Positions 21,178 to 31,900 of a stretch of DNA of 45,286 nt are shown in pieces. Made by a program: the position numbers and the translations under genes. Origin of the DNA: Perkinsus marinus ATCC 50983 (lineage: Eukaryota > Perkinsozoa > Perkinsida > Perkinsidae); the NCBI RefSeq assembly GCF_000006405.1, contig NW_003217015.1, positions 35,956 to 81,241 of the forward strand. The letters are read 5' to 3'. Below the pieces are notes generated by a model. That model saw nothing but the letters and a program-made list of their open reading frames with translations, was not told the DNA's origin and made no database searches. Positions within the stretch are counted from its first letter, which is position 1; each line of letters starts with the position of its first letter.

Positions 21178-22407
21178 TCAGCTCTCCGGTACCTCTTCCC
21201 GGCTTCGGATCCTATTGATCATCTCGTAATCTCTCTTAGTTAGAGATAGGGTCATCTTGGCCGTGCCCAAAGACTTCTCGCGGCTTCCATTACTTCTGAC
21301 ACTCTTCACAGCGACCTTAGCTTGAACTCGGCGTCCTCTCCCATCTATTGTCTGTGGTTTTATCGACATCGTGACTTCGGTGCCATCGTCAGTGGAAAGG
21401 CGTCCATTCACCGGGTCAAGACGACCATCGTGTAGAATCGACGCCTTAATTGGTTTTCCAACATACGCCGACAACTTCAGCCTGGTCGCATCGTCGGGAT
21501 CGAGTTGGATCTCGGATGCGTCCACCTACTGAGAACAGTCAAGTGCCGAAAAACTCCAGAGTTTACCTTTGGTTCGAACAGTGTGTCTGCGAAATCATCT
21601 TGAATCTCTAAAGTGACCGTCATCAAACCGCGGCGTACGATACTTCCTTTGTCTCTCAGAGGCTTCAGCATCACTTTGCCGGTCCACTTGTTGGCACCCG
21701 TCTTGGCAAACGTTTTTGGTTTGAGAGATATTGAAGTAGTGGGGTCATCATTGCCCTCGATCTCCAACTGATTATTGGCTTTAATAGTCAACCCTCTAGG
21801 ACCAGCCTCGCCCTCAATGTTAAGACGATCCATATTGCTCTGGGTGAGCAATATCTTCGTCTCCTATAAATGAAGTGAATGGACGCCCACAAGAACTCTG
21901 CTAAAACTTACCTCAATAGGGCCGTCTTCCTCGTCCGAATGCTCCTCGATCTCCCTCGCCTCGAAGCCATTACTTCGTTGCCTCCAGCTCTTAACTAGAT
22001 GCCCAAACATCATCGAGTAGACCTTCTGTGTTTCTCCCTCCGCGAGCTCTTGGATACTCCCATCCAGCTTGATAGTAGCCCGAATGCTCCTCGTCCCACG
22101 GAGGCGTTTATCTTTTACTCGAACTTTCCCATCGAAGACATTCTCATCGGTCATGATCAAACCCTTAGGGCTGAGGCTGAGACCCTTAAGCCCGCCGTCA
22201 AGCAAGTTGATACGGTAATCAGGCTTTAATTGCATTTCATGGCACTGCCCAGGCTTGGAGTCAACCTGTGGGATCTCTTCTGCGAAGCAGACTTCTCCCT
22301 GAAAGCAACCATAGTGATAGCGAAGACCTCATTAAGTAGCCTACGTTCAGCTCGGCACCCTGGACAAGCCCGAGTGGCCCACACCATATGAGAATGAGGA
22401 AAATCAT
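21178..22407 (-). CDS. Secreted orphan protein, paralogue A
   Basis: Four exons (22407-22345, 22298-21912, 21863-21567, 21525-21178) join to 364 aa. Residues 1-17 (MIFLILIWCGPLGLVQG) form a clear signal peptide. The second exon has GEVCFAEE, PGQCHEMQLK, GLKGLSLSPKGLIM and NVFDGKVRVKDKRLRG, matching paralogue B next door. The later exons carry two more blocks with a similar beta-rich pattern (RGLTIKANNQLEI; LKLSAYVGKPIKA; TVTLEIQDD; KMTLSLTKRDYEM), so the protein may contain three related modules. No known domain is recognised. The first intron sits at the same place as in paralogue B. Three introns besides are 41-48 nt. Confidence 0.85.
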
Positions 22408-22626
22408 TGATGCAGGATGGAAAAAATTTGTATCCACGAAGCCAGGATGGCCCCTCCTCAACTCAAGGCTGTCAGTATTCACTCGGGTTCACGAGCGACA
22501 TCGTTTTATGGACATTCCTGATAAAAATGCCGAGAATACGGCGACAACACAATCACTGAGCATCTACGAGGTATGATTTGATCTTGCGAGGCAATCAGAG
22601 TTGCATACGTTGTTGTATGTCGCACC

Positions 22627-23497
22627 CTAAGGAGCGTCTATGTCGGCCGAAGTGCCCCATGCGCTCGGAAGTGATGCGGGCAAGCCCGCAGAAGATCCTT
22701 TCGCCGGCTCGTGTTCATTGACCTCAGCTTCCTTGAACAGACTTTGCATAGCGTCTCCCTGAGGGCATGCGGACATCACAATGCGAAACGAACTTAACTT
22801 ACGATGTCATATTCATTCACAGGGACCGTTGTGGGGGACGGCACCTGAATGCAAACGGACGATTATAGTCAGGAAGCATACATCATGACCACCGGAGGCG
22901 GAAACCCTACCCGAACTCCCCAGCCTCGAGCGACATCTCCGAACAGCTTCATGTACATGTCCACATTATCGCCTTGTAGACTTTCTTCGACGGTTCCCTC
23001 AAGCTCGATGGTTGCTGGTATAGTATTTGGGGGGCAGCAGGGGTGACCCTTACGGCCCCTCTTCTTCACTCGCACTTTGACGGTGAAGACGTTATCACGA
23101 ACCATCGTGAGGTCCCTTCCGGTGAGGGAGAGCCCCACCTCCTTAGGCAAGCCCGGCTCTTCAACGAGCTCGATACGCTGATCGCGGTAAACTTTCATCT
23201 TGTGGCAGTGGACGGATTGCCCAGAAGGAGACGTCGGGTTGGTGAAGACGTTACGGAAGCTCTCTCTTTCAACCGAATCTTCGAAGCAGACATTCCCCTG
23301 AAAGGAGATGTTTTCAAAGCCGACATTCTCTCGCTATAGATCACCTGGAGGAATCTCCCTGCCTTGTGGGTCAAAGATGCGAAACCTGTCGAGAGGCCGC
23401 CAACGGTCAGGATGAGACGCATTAACAAGAACAGCTCTGCTGCAACCGCACCAATGGCAGAGGCTGCCACCTCTCTGTTCACATATCTTAGAGCCAT
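22627..23497 (-). CDS. Secreted orphan protein, paralogue B
   Basis: Four exons (23497-23345, 23297-22890, 22844-22803, 22758-22627) join to 244 aa. A hydrophobic segment (LFLLMRLILTVGGLSTGFA, about residues 22-40) may act as a signal peptide or anchor. Then GNVCFEDS, SVHCHKMKVY, EVGLSLTGRDLTMVRDNVF and VKVRVKKRGRKG align with paralogue A. B keeps only one module where A has about three, and ends in a short unrelated tail (SLFKEAEVNEHEPAKG). The two genes are 219 bp apart in the same direction, which points to tandem duplication. Function unknown. Confidence 0.85.
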
Positions 23498-24774
23498 CTT
23501 ACATCACCCCAACCCGACAACAGAAGGCTTTCACAAGCAAATTGACATCAAGCCGTTATGCATGGCTTATCCGTGAGTTGAAGGAATCGTCAATGGTGCT
23601 GCAAGTCAATTCCGTTGGGGAAACCGCTTCCCTGTGTGTGGGAAGGGAGATGGGATACGTAATGTATGGGATATGATATATAGACATGGTTTCTGATAGG
23701 CTATAAAGCCTATAACGGTGATCGGATAAATACAGTATAGGAGACAGCAGACAGAGGTCTCCTCGGGTACACGCCGTCTCGACTCCTCGGCGGGTCGCCG
23801 TCTCGAGGGTTCGGACAAGTGCAAGTCTTCCGATCCCAGTCCCCCTTATGGCGATTGATGGGTAATTCATGGAAATGGAGCCTTTTGAAGGGGCGATTCA
23901 GAGTTTGTACCCGGAGAAAAAATCACTCAGTGAGTAATAGATGAGTGACTAGGTTTGGTGATTTTTGCGCCGACCAACCAGTCGGTGCAGCTCGGCACGC
24001 TTGTGGCCGAGCCATACAAGACAGGCTTTTCAACTTGAGTAGATCACCAAAGACGACCTTCAAGTCCAGGCCACCAACCACCGAGAAGGAGACCCTTTTG
24101 GGTCGGTGTTGGTCGGCATGATCTCTCACCTTGTGGCTCATTCGTGGAGGCGGCTCCAAGAAAAGTTTTCCCACACAGATCCTGGCAGCAAACTACCTCG
24201 GCCATGGCACTCTGCTGATGGTCGAGGCTCGGCCGCCGAGCTACAGATGCCATCTGCGGGCCAGGGTCGACCCCAGAACATTTATGAGCTGACCGGAGCC
24301 AAGCAGGCTCAGCATGCGTCAAGTTCCCAGTTTGCCCTTGCGGAGCTGAAGAGACCATTCGCTTGGACTGAAAGAACAAGAGAGTAACATCACGGTCAGC
24401 GAGCCTGTGAGCTGCTCATGGTCGATAACTCATCTGCCGACTTGACGAGACCCAATCCACACTAAGTGTTGGTAAACTGAGTATGGTTCTCAGTGGGCTA
24501 CCCCCGCCGGCTGCCACGCCTCCAGGCGTATGACGCTGCGCCTAGCCGACTATGAGGTCTCATGCGTCTCGCTATCTTTCGGAATAGGCTTGGCAAGGCA
24601 TTGCTCTCATCTCACAGATCGTCTTCACTACGTCCCACGTGGACTTTTTCTTTATGGCTGGCTATCGAGAGTCAGCGCGAGCACTCTGACTGAGCCATGA
24701 AGACTTTTCTGATCGTTTGTGCCTGGCGTCGCTGCCATATGGGAAAGTTGTTTAGTGTCTTCGCAGTGGAAAAT
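23498..24774. other. GC-rich stretch with hairpins, no clear gene
   Basis: About 1.3 kb. ORFs exist on both strands (24106-24387 plus; 24044-24379 minus) but show no family motif. Short hairpins are dense: CTCGGC...GCCGAG near 23992, CTCGG-CCG-CCGAG near 24229, GCCTCCAGGC near 24529. Also CGCCGTCTCGA occurs twice (about 23769 and 23798). It could hold a structured RNA or just regulatory DNA. Confidence 0.3.
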
Positions 24775-25110
24775 TCAGTGTTGGTTACGCAGTTTACCGC
24801 TGAGTTCCTGGTAGGTTGTCCGCCCACTGGATAAACTCAATACGAATTCATTATCATGGTGATACTCCCTGTCACTCCCGCACTGATAGCAATAACAAGA
24901 AGATGTAATAACAGGTATTAGAATAAGAACTATGCTCACCGCGACGACGAAGATGTAGACCAGATGTATGCCTCGTTGGAGCTGTCCGACACCACTCACT
25001 CCGATGGCCTCAAAAACACTCAGGGGGCTTATCTAGCTGATCTCGACACCAGGAGACGAGCCCGATTCAGTCATGACAACACGAGCCGCTGAGAGACCCA
25101 GCATGACACT
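24775..25110 (-). CDS. Unresolved C-terminal fragment with membrane helix
   Basis: Minus-strand frame encoding GVGQLQRGIHLVYIFVVA, then either a hydrophobic run (SIVLILIPVITSS) or, if GTGAGC...CTATCAG is spliced out, a direct join to CGSDREYHHDNEF; it ends LSGKLRNQH at TGA. Upstream pieces (MLGLSAARVVMTESGSS) are in the same sense. It could be the end of the helical-repeat gene upstream or a separate transporter fragment; I could not settle which. Confidence 0.3.
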
Positions 25111-25142
25111 ACCTACGAATCAACACAAGACGAATCACAACG

Positions 25143-26850
25143 TCAGAAACCTGCACTACAACCCGTCCGAGAAAGCCCATGGCCGGCATGAAACCAATCA
25201 GAATCGGAGCCTCCAAGGCCGATGTCAACACTAAGGCCATACGCCGACGTCTCGACCAACATCTTCGGTCCAACGATCCTTCGCAGCACCATGGCGACAT
25301 CACCGTGAATACGACTACTGGCTGCGTCGTCCACAGCAAAGCCTTGCATCGCTCCGCTAACGACCATTTCAATTTCCTTTCGGTCAGTCATCAGCGGCGA
25401 AGGGGTGCAGAGGCTACTCCAGAGGCTCGCTATAAAGAGCTGTCGAGCCGTAGCCTCCCCTTCTTCATCATAAAACTTCCATACAGTAGCCACTACGGGC
25501 ACAAGTTCGGCAACTCCCACCTCCCTTCGGTTCACCGATGCCGCTATTGCACGTAATAGTCCCGCTGCATGGCGGCCTGTGGCGTTGCTGGGGGGATAGG
25601 AGCACGCCTTTATAGCTGCATCTAAGAGCTCATCAGGTAGAGCACAGCCAAGGTCGCTCAAGGCACACACCACATTAGAAAGATGCCGCCCCGAACCACT
25701 CCGTGCCACCGTCGGTGACGTTAGATTTATGAAGCGAAGCAAATTGTCATCAGCATACCGCAGGGAAGCGAAGGCCCATAGGACATTAGCAATAGCCCGA
25801 TGGGATGGCGGTTCAGTTGCCATCCTTCTACCCAGGGCAGAGGCTGCTCTTGCTAGCCTCTCTAATACAATAGTGTCTGCCTCGGAACCGACCCCTACGG
25901 CAACACCCCAGAGGACCATACCGAACTCCTCCGGACGAAGCACACCCCAGTCTGTTCGACGGAGCACTCGTCCGATTATGTACTTACGTATGGCGTGGAT
26001 GCCCTCGTCAGCAGCTAGAGCAGCCGCTGAAAGCCGAGCCAAGCCCCAGATGGTGTTGGCGTCCTCCTGGTCTTTGAAGTCGTCACTAACGGCTGTACAT
26101 GCACTCAGAAGACGCAGTAGGAAGTCACTAGGAAGAGGCAGCTGGATGGTCCCCAAAGACCACACGATATTCGATACATGCCGGGATTCGAACCCGATAC
26201 CATCCCTACGGAAGAACTCCACCATAACCTTCTTAACTATTTCAACTATATGTTCTCGAGAACCATCCTCCTCCTCCGCCGCAGCCGAATAGCAAGAAGC
26301 ACACCCCCACATAAAGTGCGCTATGTGATGCGGCAACATTTTATCATCAATTACAGCCCTTCGACCAACACCTTCTACCACTCCTTTCCAATCAATTACA
26401 TCACTCAGTCTACCACAAGCCCACAAGGCGTTACTCAGCATCCCTGCTGTCGGCTGGGACTGCCTCTCATGGGGAGTCAGCAACAGGCGAGCAACTCGGT
26501 CTGCCACTTGCTGACGAGTACTGCAAGTCCCAGGAGTTTTGTGGCGCGCGAAGCGATGCAGGGCTGTCAAAGCGTTCTGGAATCCAAGTCTATGCACTGA
26601 GTAGGTACAAGAGTCCAGACATTCGAGGACCTGACCACGTACACATACGCACAGCGAAGATTCCTAAGATTCCTCCAAAGACCTGATGATGAGACTGGCA
26701 TGCTGACAGGGCGTTATTGAGGCTGATAGCTGCATTGACATCTCGAGTGGCCCTCACCACAGCAGTGCCGAATCCACGCCTTCTGTCCCCAGACAAGCCT
26801 CGTACCAAGGCGAACACCATCGCCTTGTGGGATCCGACCGCCAATACCAT
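25143..26850 (-). CDS. Helical-repeat protein, likely organellar (RAP/OPR-like)
   Basis: Exon 1 is 26850-26649 and exon 2 starts at 26596 after a 52-nt intron. The large ORF of exon 2 has no ATG at its start, which supports the upstream exon. The N-terminus is basic and Ala/Arg-rich (MVFALVRGLSGDRRRGFGT), suiting a mitochondrial or plastid presequence. The body repeats a helical pattern around N-x-x-W-A/S-x-x-x-L: SNALWACGRLSD, AHFMWGCASC, SNIVWSLGTIQLP, NTIWGLARLSA, MVLWGVAVG, ANVLWAFASLRY, SNVVCALSDLGC. This is typical of FASTK/RAP/octotricopeptide-type proteins that bind organellar RNA. A C-terminal RAP domain is not visible. The 3' end is uncertain: the ORF stops at 25143, but splicing at GCAG|GTTTCTGAC would continue it. 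Confidence 0.65.
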
Positions 26851-26928
26851 CAGTAACTAGAAAGCGAAGGACCCCTGCACCCGTTAGCCCTCCCCCTACT
26901 ACTAATACAACGCAACGATCACTACCAG

Positions 26929-28164
26929 TCACGAGACTCGCCGCCGTAGTAAACGGAAACTCACTACAGCTGCAGCACAAATCCCTAGTGATACCAGAGC
27001 AAGTCTAGCCTTATTAAACCCTTCTCCTCCTGCTCCGGGAATAGGCTGGACCACGGTACCCGACCCAGCTGCCCAAGCCGTGCCAAGGTCCTCCAAATCG
27101 GGTACCATACGAGGCCTCTTCTTGGCGAGCTGACCGCATGCCGCATCAATGTCTCGGCCATGATGCCGCCGGTAGTACACTCTAACACCATAGACGTCCT
27201 TGAGGATAGAGACCATCCGGGTGACCGAAGACTCTAGAGGTGGTTCGAAGTTGCTACCGTTATCAACCGCGTTGTAAGGGATAAAATTCACTACGGCCTT
27301 GCGGTTCTTCATAAGTACTCCCAACTGGTGAGCGCATTCCTCAGTGTCATTGACATCCCTTATCACAACGTACTCTATCATAACACTACCCTTCTTCCGC
27401 CCGCCCCCACCACTACCATCGGGCCGTCCAGCTACCCGACTGGCCTCAGAGTACTCATCCACTGCTGCCATCAACTCGTCAATACTCCAAGCCTTGGCTG
27501 AGGGGACTATCTTCTCTCGAAGGGCCTGGGTCGGGGCATGCAGCGAGAGGGCAAGCTTGACTCCGGAAGCGTCATGGGCCAAGGACCGTATTCTTGGTAT
27601 CACCCCAACAGTGCTCACAGTAATGCACCTCTGTGGTATTCCAAAGAGTGTGTTCATGCCTCTTATTGCCGCTAGTACCGCCTCGTAGTTCTCCAAGGGC
27701 NNNNNNNNNNNNNNNNNNNNNNNNNNNNNNNNNNNNNNNNNNNNNNNNNNNNNNNNNNNNNNNNNNNNNNNNNNNNNNNNNNNNNNNNNNNNNNNNNNNN
27801 GCCTCGGCGGTCAGCGGCCTGGGGACCTACTTGTAAGGTGATGAGCATCTTGGTCGTCCCGTCGGACGAGACTTGTTTCATCGTCACAGAGGTAGAGCAT
27901 CTCATGAAGGCTTCGTCAAGCAGACTGGCGGCCTTCTTAGAGATCCCAGACAGTCGCGATGGGTCGAAGTGGATGTCAGTCAATAAGGCCTTCTGTATGG
28001 TACCTGGCAGAAGTAGTCGGTGGAGTGGTATTCAAGGTGAACTTACTAGCATGCTGGCGAGAGGACCCGACTTCGACAAGGAAAGCTTCCAAAGCAGGAG
28101 TATCCAGTAGAGGCTTGCGAAGACTACAGAGGTCCCGACGGCGGCTCCTAGTGGCTTCAGGCAT
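26929..28164 (-). CDS. RlmN/Cfr-type radical SAM RNA methyltransferase, gap inside
   Basis: Exon 1 28164-28047 (MPEATRSRRRDL...), a 43-nt intron (28046-28004, containing ATACCACTCC), exon 2 from 28003 into an assembly gap, then 27696-26929. RlmN methylates C2 of an adenine in large-subunit rRNA and some tRNAs; a eukaryotic copy is probably organellar. Motifs: LLDTPALEAFLVEVG, ENYEAVLAAIRGMN, RCITVSTVGVIPRI, LALSLHAPTQALREKIVP, VNFIPYNAV, RRHHGRDIDAACGQLA (the Cys is the methyl-accepting residue in the family). The CxxxCxxC cluster must lie in the gap and cannot be checked. Odd feature: after the domain an extra tail ends LALVSLGICAAAVVSFRLLRRRVS, a single helix plus basic end, like a tail anchor. 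Confidence 0.88.
27701..27800. other. Assembly gap of 100 Ns
   Basis: Exactly 100 Ns inside the RlmN-like gene, so the length is probably a placeholder. It hides the radical SAM cluster region and at least one exon border; exon 2 probably ends at CTTACAA|GTAGGTCC just upstream (in gene sense). Confidence 0.98.
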
Positions 28165-28464
28165 AGTCCTGGCCGCCCAATGTACGACGGCTTCAATTCT
28201 TGAAGTAATTTAGGGCGCGCGCTATTTCCATCAGCGCAGGTTTCGCCAACTCGGATTTCGCCAAGTAACTACCGCACAGATAGCGGTCAGAATATTACAC
28301 TGGTTACACTAAGTTGCCGATTTCGACACTAGCTCCTGCGATACGGCATGCTTGAGCCGTTAGAGCGGTTAGAGGAGGGAGCTCTCAGAGATCATCACGA
28401 GAGATATGCGAAGCCGCTGACTCCAATATCTCCATTATGGGAAGATAAGACATCTCACCGACGT

Positions 28465-28477
28465 GTAGTAGTAGTAC

Positions 28478-28522
<45 letters not shown>

Positions 28523-28534
28523 AAGTACTAGTAG
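28465..28534. repeat. GTA/TAC trinucleotide microsatellite
   Basis: About 20 copies of GTA (or AGT), broken once by CTAG, between the RlmN-like gene and the large kinase gene. A plus-strand ORF through it (poly-Val) is a by-product of the repeat. Confidence 0.93.
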
Positions 28535-28795
28535 CACCACCGTGCTGCCTTACAAGGTGTCCAGCCTATACGGTTAATACAGTGTATGTCTTCAAGGGAG
28601 CAGCTAATGGTAGTCTCCTACAGTGGATCTGGTCTCGAGCTGGCCACTCTAGGGCCTAGAGCTTTCAAGTCTCAGTTTAGCCAGACATTAGTACATGCCC
28701 TAGGCTCGGGGGAAGGAGGAGGAGGGGAGAGGTTGCTGGAGGTGTAGGAGGAGCTGGGGGCGGCGGATTAGGATTATAAGAGATAAGTGACAACA

Positions 28796-28870
28796 TGACA
28801 GGTGCAGGGATCGAACCTGGGGTCTCTGGCTTACGTAGTACTGATACTATTATCCTGATGCCTTCGACAC
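28796..28870 (-). other. Degenerate tRNA-like sequence
   Basis: Minus strand has an A-box-like GGCATCAGGATAATAGTATC and a B-box GGTTCGATCCCTG at tRNA-like spacing, with CCAGG/CCTGC giving four of five T-stem pairs. The anticodon arm does not pair and no acceptor stem closes. There is no strong T-run. Probably a tRNA pseudogene or SINE head. Confidence 0.45.
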
Positions 28871-28941
28871 ATGCAGTGATGCAACTAATGTTGCGTAGTG
28901 GACTATTTAACACAGGAAGAAGTTGCGTTAGTCGTCATGGG

Positions 28942-31900
28942 ATGGGAGGCATTCGAAAAGTTGGCACTACTGTCGTGATGATGTCACAAGTACCGGAAGA
29001 CCGGCAGGGCAGGGCCAAGAGCCCCTCCTTGGCCCGGTTGGAGTCTATTGCTAAGAAGCACCCTGAGAACCCTCTGAAGTGGCTAGAGGAGCTGAGGCGA
29101 GTCACACCACTAGAGGGAGTGGGTAGGTCCTTGTAACAGGTCCTTGCAAAGAAGTGGCAAAGGCGTGGTACCAAAGTCTGCTGGAAATGACCGTAGTCTG
29201 ACGAGCTTATTCACTCACGCCCAACGGAGAGTAGCGGCAGCCATTGCACATAGAGGCCGGTGGGACTACCCACGGGCGGATGTGAAGAAGTGATGGTCAT
29301 GACAGGGCTACCCAGCAGAAGTCCAGCAGTGGGAGGAGCATGTCCTCCCGTCCCCTCACTGCTAGCATGCCTAATGTCAATACAGCATCCCCTAGTCTTC
29401 CCCGGGCAGTTGGCCTAGCTATGGTAGGTCCCACTCTCCTCTCGGTAGGCTTATGCATCGGACCAATCAGACTGGCCCGGCCTCCTCCCGAGCGGTGGTG
29501 GAAGAGTCGCGAGCAGCTGAACTATGCCAGCTGCCGCCTCTCCCCACTGCCCTGCCCAAAGTCCTACCGTCAAGCGTGAGTCGTGGTGAGGGTAGAGTGC
29601 CTGCCCTAGACCTGGCCAAGGCTGGGCCTATCTCCACGCTGCCTCTGGCTAACAGTGCGTGTCACTCGAATAGGGTTCTCCCTACTGGAGGGACGCTGAC
29701 CAGGTCGGGGAGTAGGGGGGGTCGGGATGAGAAGGAATAGTGGTCAGGTCCTCGAGACGACTGCACCTTCGGAAGTCTTGCCGAACATCTGCTGGCCAGC
29801 CGACGTGCTCCTCTACTGCGACGCGAGATCGGTCCACTAGAGCGAACACCCCCTCTTCCCAGCGGGCCTCGTTGAGCATTCACGGTGGGCTGCCGGCTGG
29901 GGCTGGTTATATTCCATACCACTCCTTTTAGGAATCATCGGTGAAGAAGGCCTGCCCTCGGCACTATTGCCCAGCACTACAAGCAGGGACCCGAGGAGAG
30001 AGTTGAAGGAGGAGGCACAAGTAAGCCATGTCGGCTTTCCGATACCACTCCTTTGTCTCATCAGCTCGTCGGGGAGCTGGCCTTCCTCGGGGACCTCAGC
30101 TGCCTCGCTAAGCTCCATCACCAGAGGGAATTGTTCACTCAAGTCGACAGAGAACTGTACCGGATGGATGAGCCCTCCTTTACCCCACAAGGGGAGTCCT
30201 TGGCCTCCCCAAGGCAGCGTCGCCTTGGCCCCTGTGAGGTCCGCCGGCCCAGCGAGTGGGGGGAGGTACGACGGCTACTACTGACAATGCTGGGGAAAGT
30301 CTCTGTGGACAAGCTGCCGATCCCGCTACTGTGGGACATGCTGGTCCCTGGTCTTGAGGCCCTCCCCATCCCTCTCCTCATGGCAACAGACTGCGACACC
30401 AGCAGCGTTGTAGTCGAGATGGAAATGGAGGAGTGCCCGTGTATGCAGCGGGCCGAGCCATGCCTTTGTCTGAGCCCAGGGGAGTGGCGGGAAGCCTGGA
30501 GGGGACTCAGACGCCATCGATCGCGGGCCCGAGAGCAGCTGTCACAGTGAGTGTCACCTCTACTGTGGTGTCATAGCTCCACTATCCTCAGATCGAGTAT
30601 TGGTAACCCTTTCGCCGACCCCCTGTTGAGGTCGGTGTGCTCTGGCATCAGTGAGAGGCTACATAGAATGGAGAAGCAGGCCGGTGGGGAGGGGGAGGCT
30701 GGCCTGATGGTCATGCCAGAGGGAGTGGAGGAGCAGTTGGTCCTCCTGGGTAGTAGGCGTTGGCCCTCTGTCACTCAATGTGGCCATCTCTAGTGGTAGG
30801 TGAGTACGTCCGAAGAGCTGTGTTCCCTGGTGTATGTGCCGCCCAGGCCCTGGCAGCTGTCCTGCCTACACTGGTCAGGTCGATAGAGGTGGCTCCTTAC
30901 AATGAATCATCCCTTCCTTAGGTAGAGGTCAAGGAGCTCCTCAAGGCCTTCCACGTTGAGGTGAGGAGGCAGAATGAGGTCCAAGCAGTGGCGGAGCGTA
31001 GGAGGGACTTCTGATGCCGCGCCCCTGTGGACCGCCTCTTCAGTTCGGGCGGGGTCGATGGACAGCCTGAGCCCTATGCAGTCGATGAGGACCCCTCGCC
31101 CTGCCGACCTCTACCGCTGGAGGCGCCTTGTGATAGCCCTCTCGTGGATCGCCTCTGCCCTACTAGAGTGCTCTGATGATGCTATCATGGCTGAGGGCAT
31201 CCTAACGACCCTACTAGGTGGGTCTGGTGTCCACTGGTCTTGCCAGGCCCATAATCCTGTCCTCAGACCTCCCAGTCGTTGCCTCCCAGCCGGTCACTGG
31301 GACCACCCCGACAGAGTCGGCCACTCCCTTCTATGCCCTCCTGATCCCGGTCATAGCGGCTGCCTTCTTCCCCGAAACAGTGGAGGATTCCGGTATGTGG
31401 GTCCATCCCGAGATAGAGGACAGGAGGTTAGCCCTGGACCGGCTAAGGCTGCTCAAGGTCGTCTCGGCACTAATTAACATCATCCGGAGGGCCCTAGGGT
31501 CTACCCAGGATACCCCACCAGCGACGGTGTAAGGCATCCCCGCGTCACTATCACCAGGGCCTGCCCATCAGGTACGTACCGATGGCTGGGCGTCTATCCT
31601 CAGCCTGGGCAGCCATCACCGAGCATGTTGCCCCAGTGGTCATGGGCTCCTGGACTGCCTCCCTCTTCGCCCATGGGACCGGCATCATTCCTAGGTGGGC
31701 CCCTCTAGAGAGGGGTTGGTCATCCTAGTGTCGCACTCAGGTTCTTGGTCTCCCGTAGCTCCTCATGTCAGCTGGAGGGCTCGGCCGTGGAGGTGCTGTT
31801 AGAGTTAAGGCTGGCAGAAGCCGAGGCCGCCCTCTTCTCGATACCTGCGGACCTCAATGGCTTCCTCTTGGACCCTCATGTTGGGTGGTAGGAGACAGAC

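Noticed and set aside
26180-26210. Perfect tRNA T-arm (TCGGGTTCGAATCCCGG, minus strand)
   Set aside because: It lies inside the helical-repeat ORF where the frame encodes a family-like segment running into SNIVWSLG; no T-run, A-box or acceptor stem. Probably chance.
28348-28659. Plus-strand ORF with a poly-Val run
   Set aside because: Produced by the GTA microsatellite; no splice or motif support.
29662-30190. Minus-strand ORFs opposite the N-terminal part of the giant gene
   Set aside because: Shadow frames of GC-rich plus-strand exons that join in phase through typical introns.
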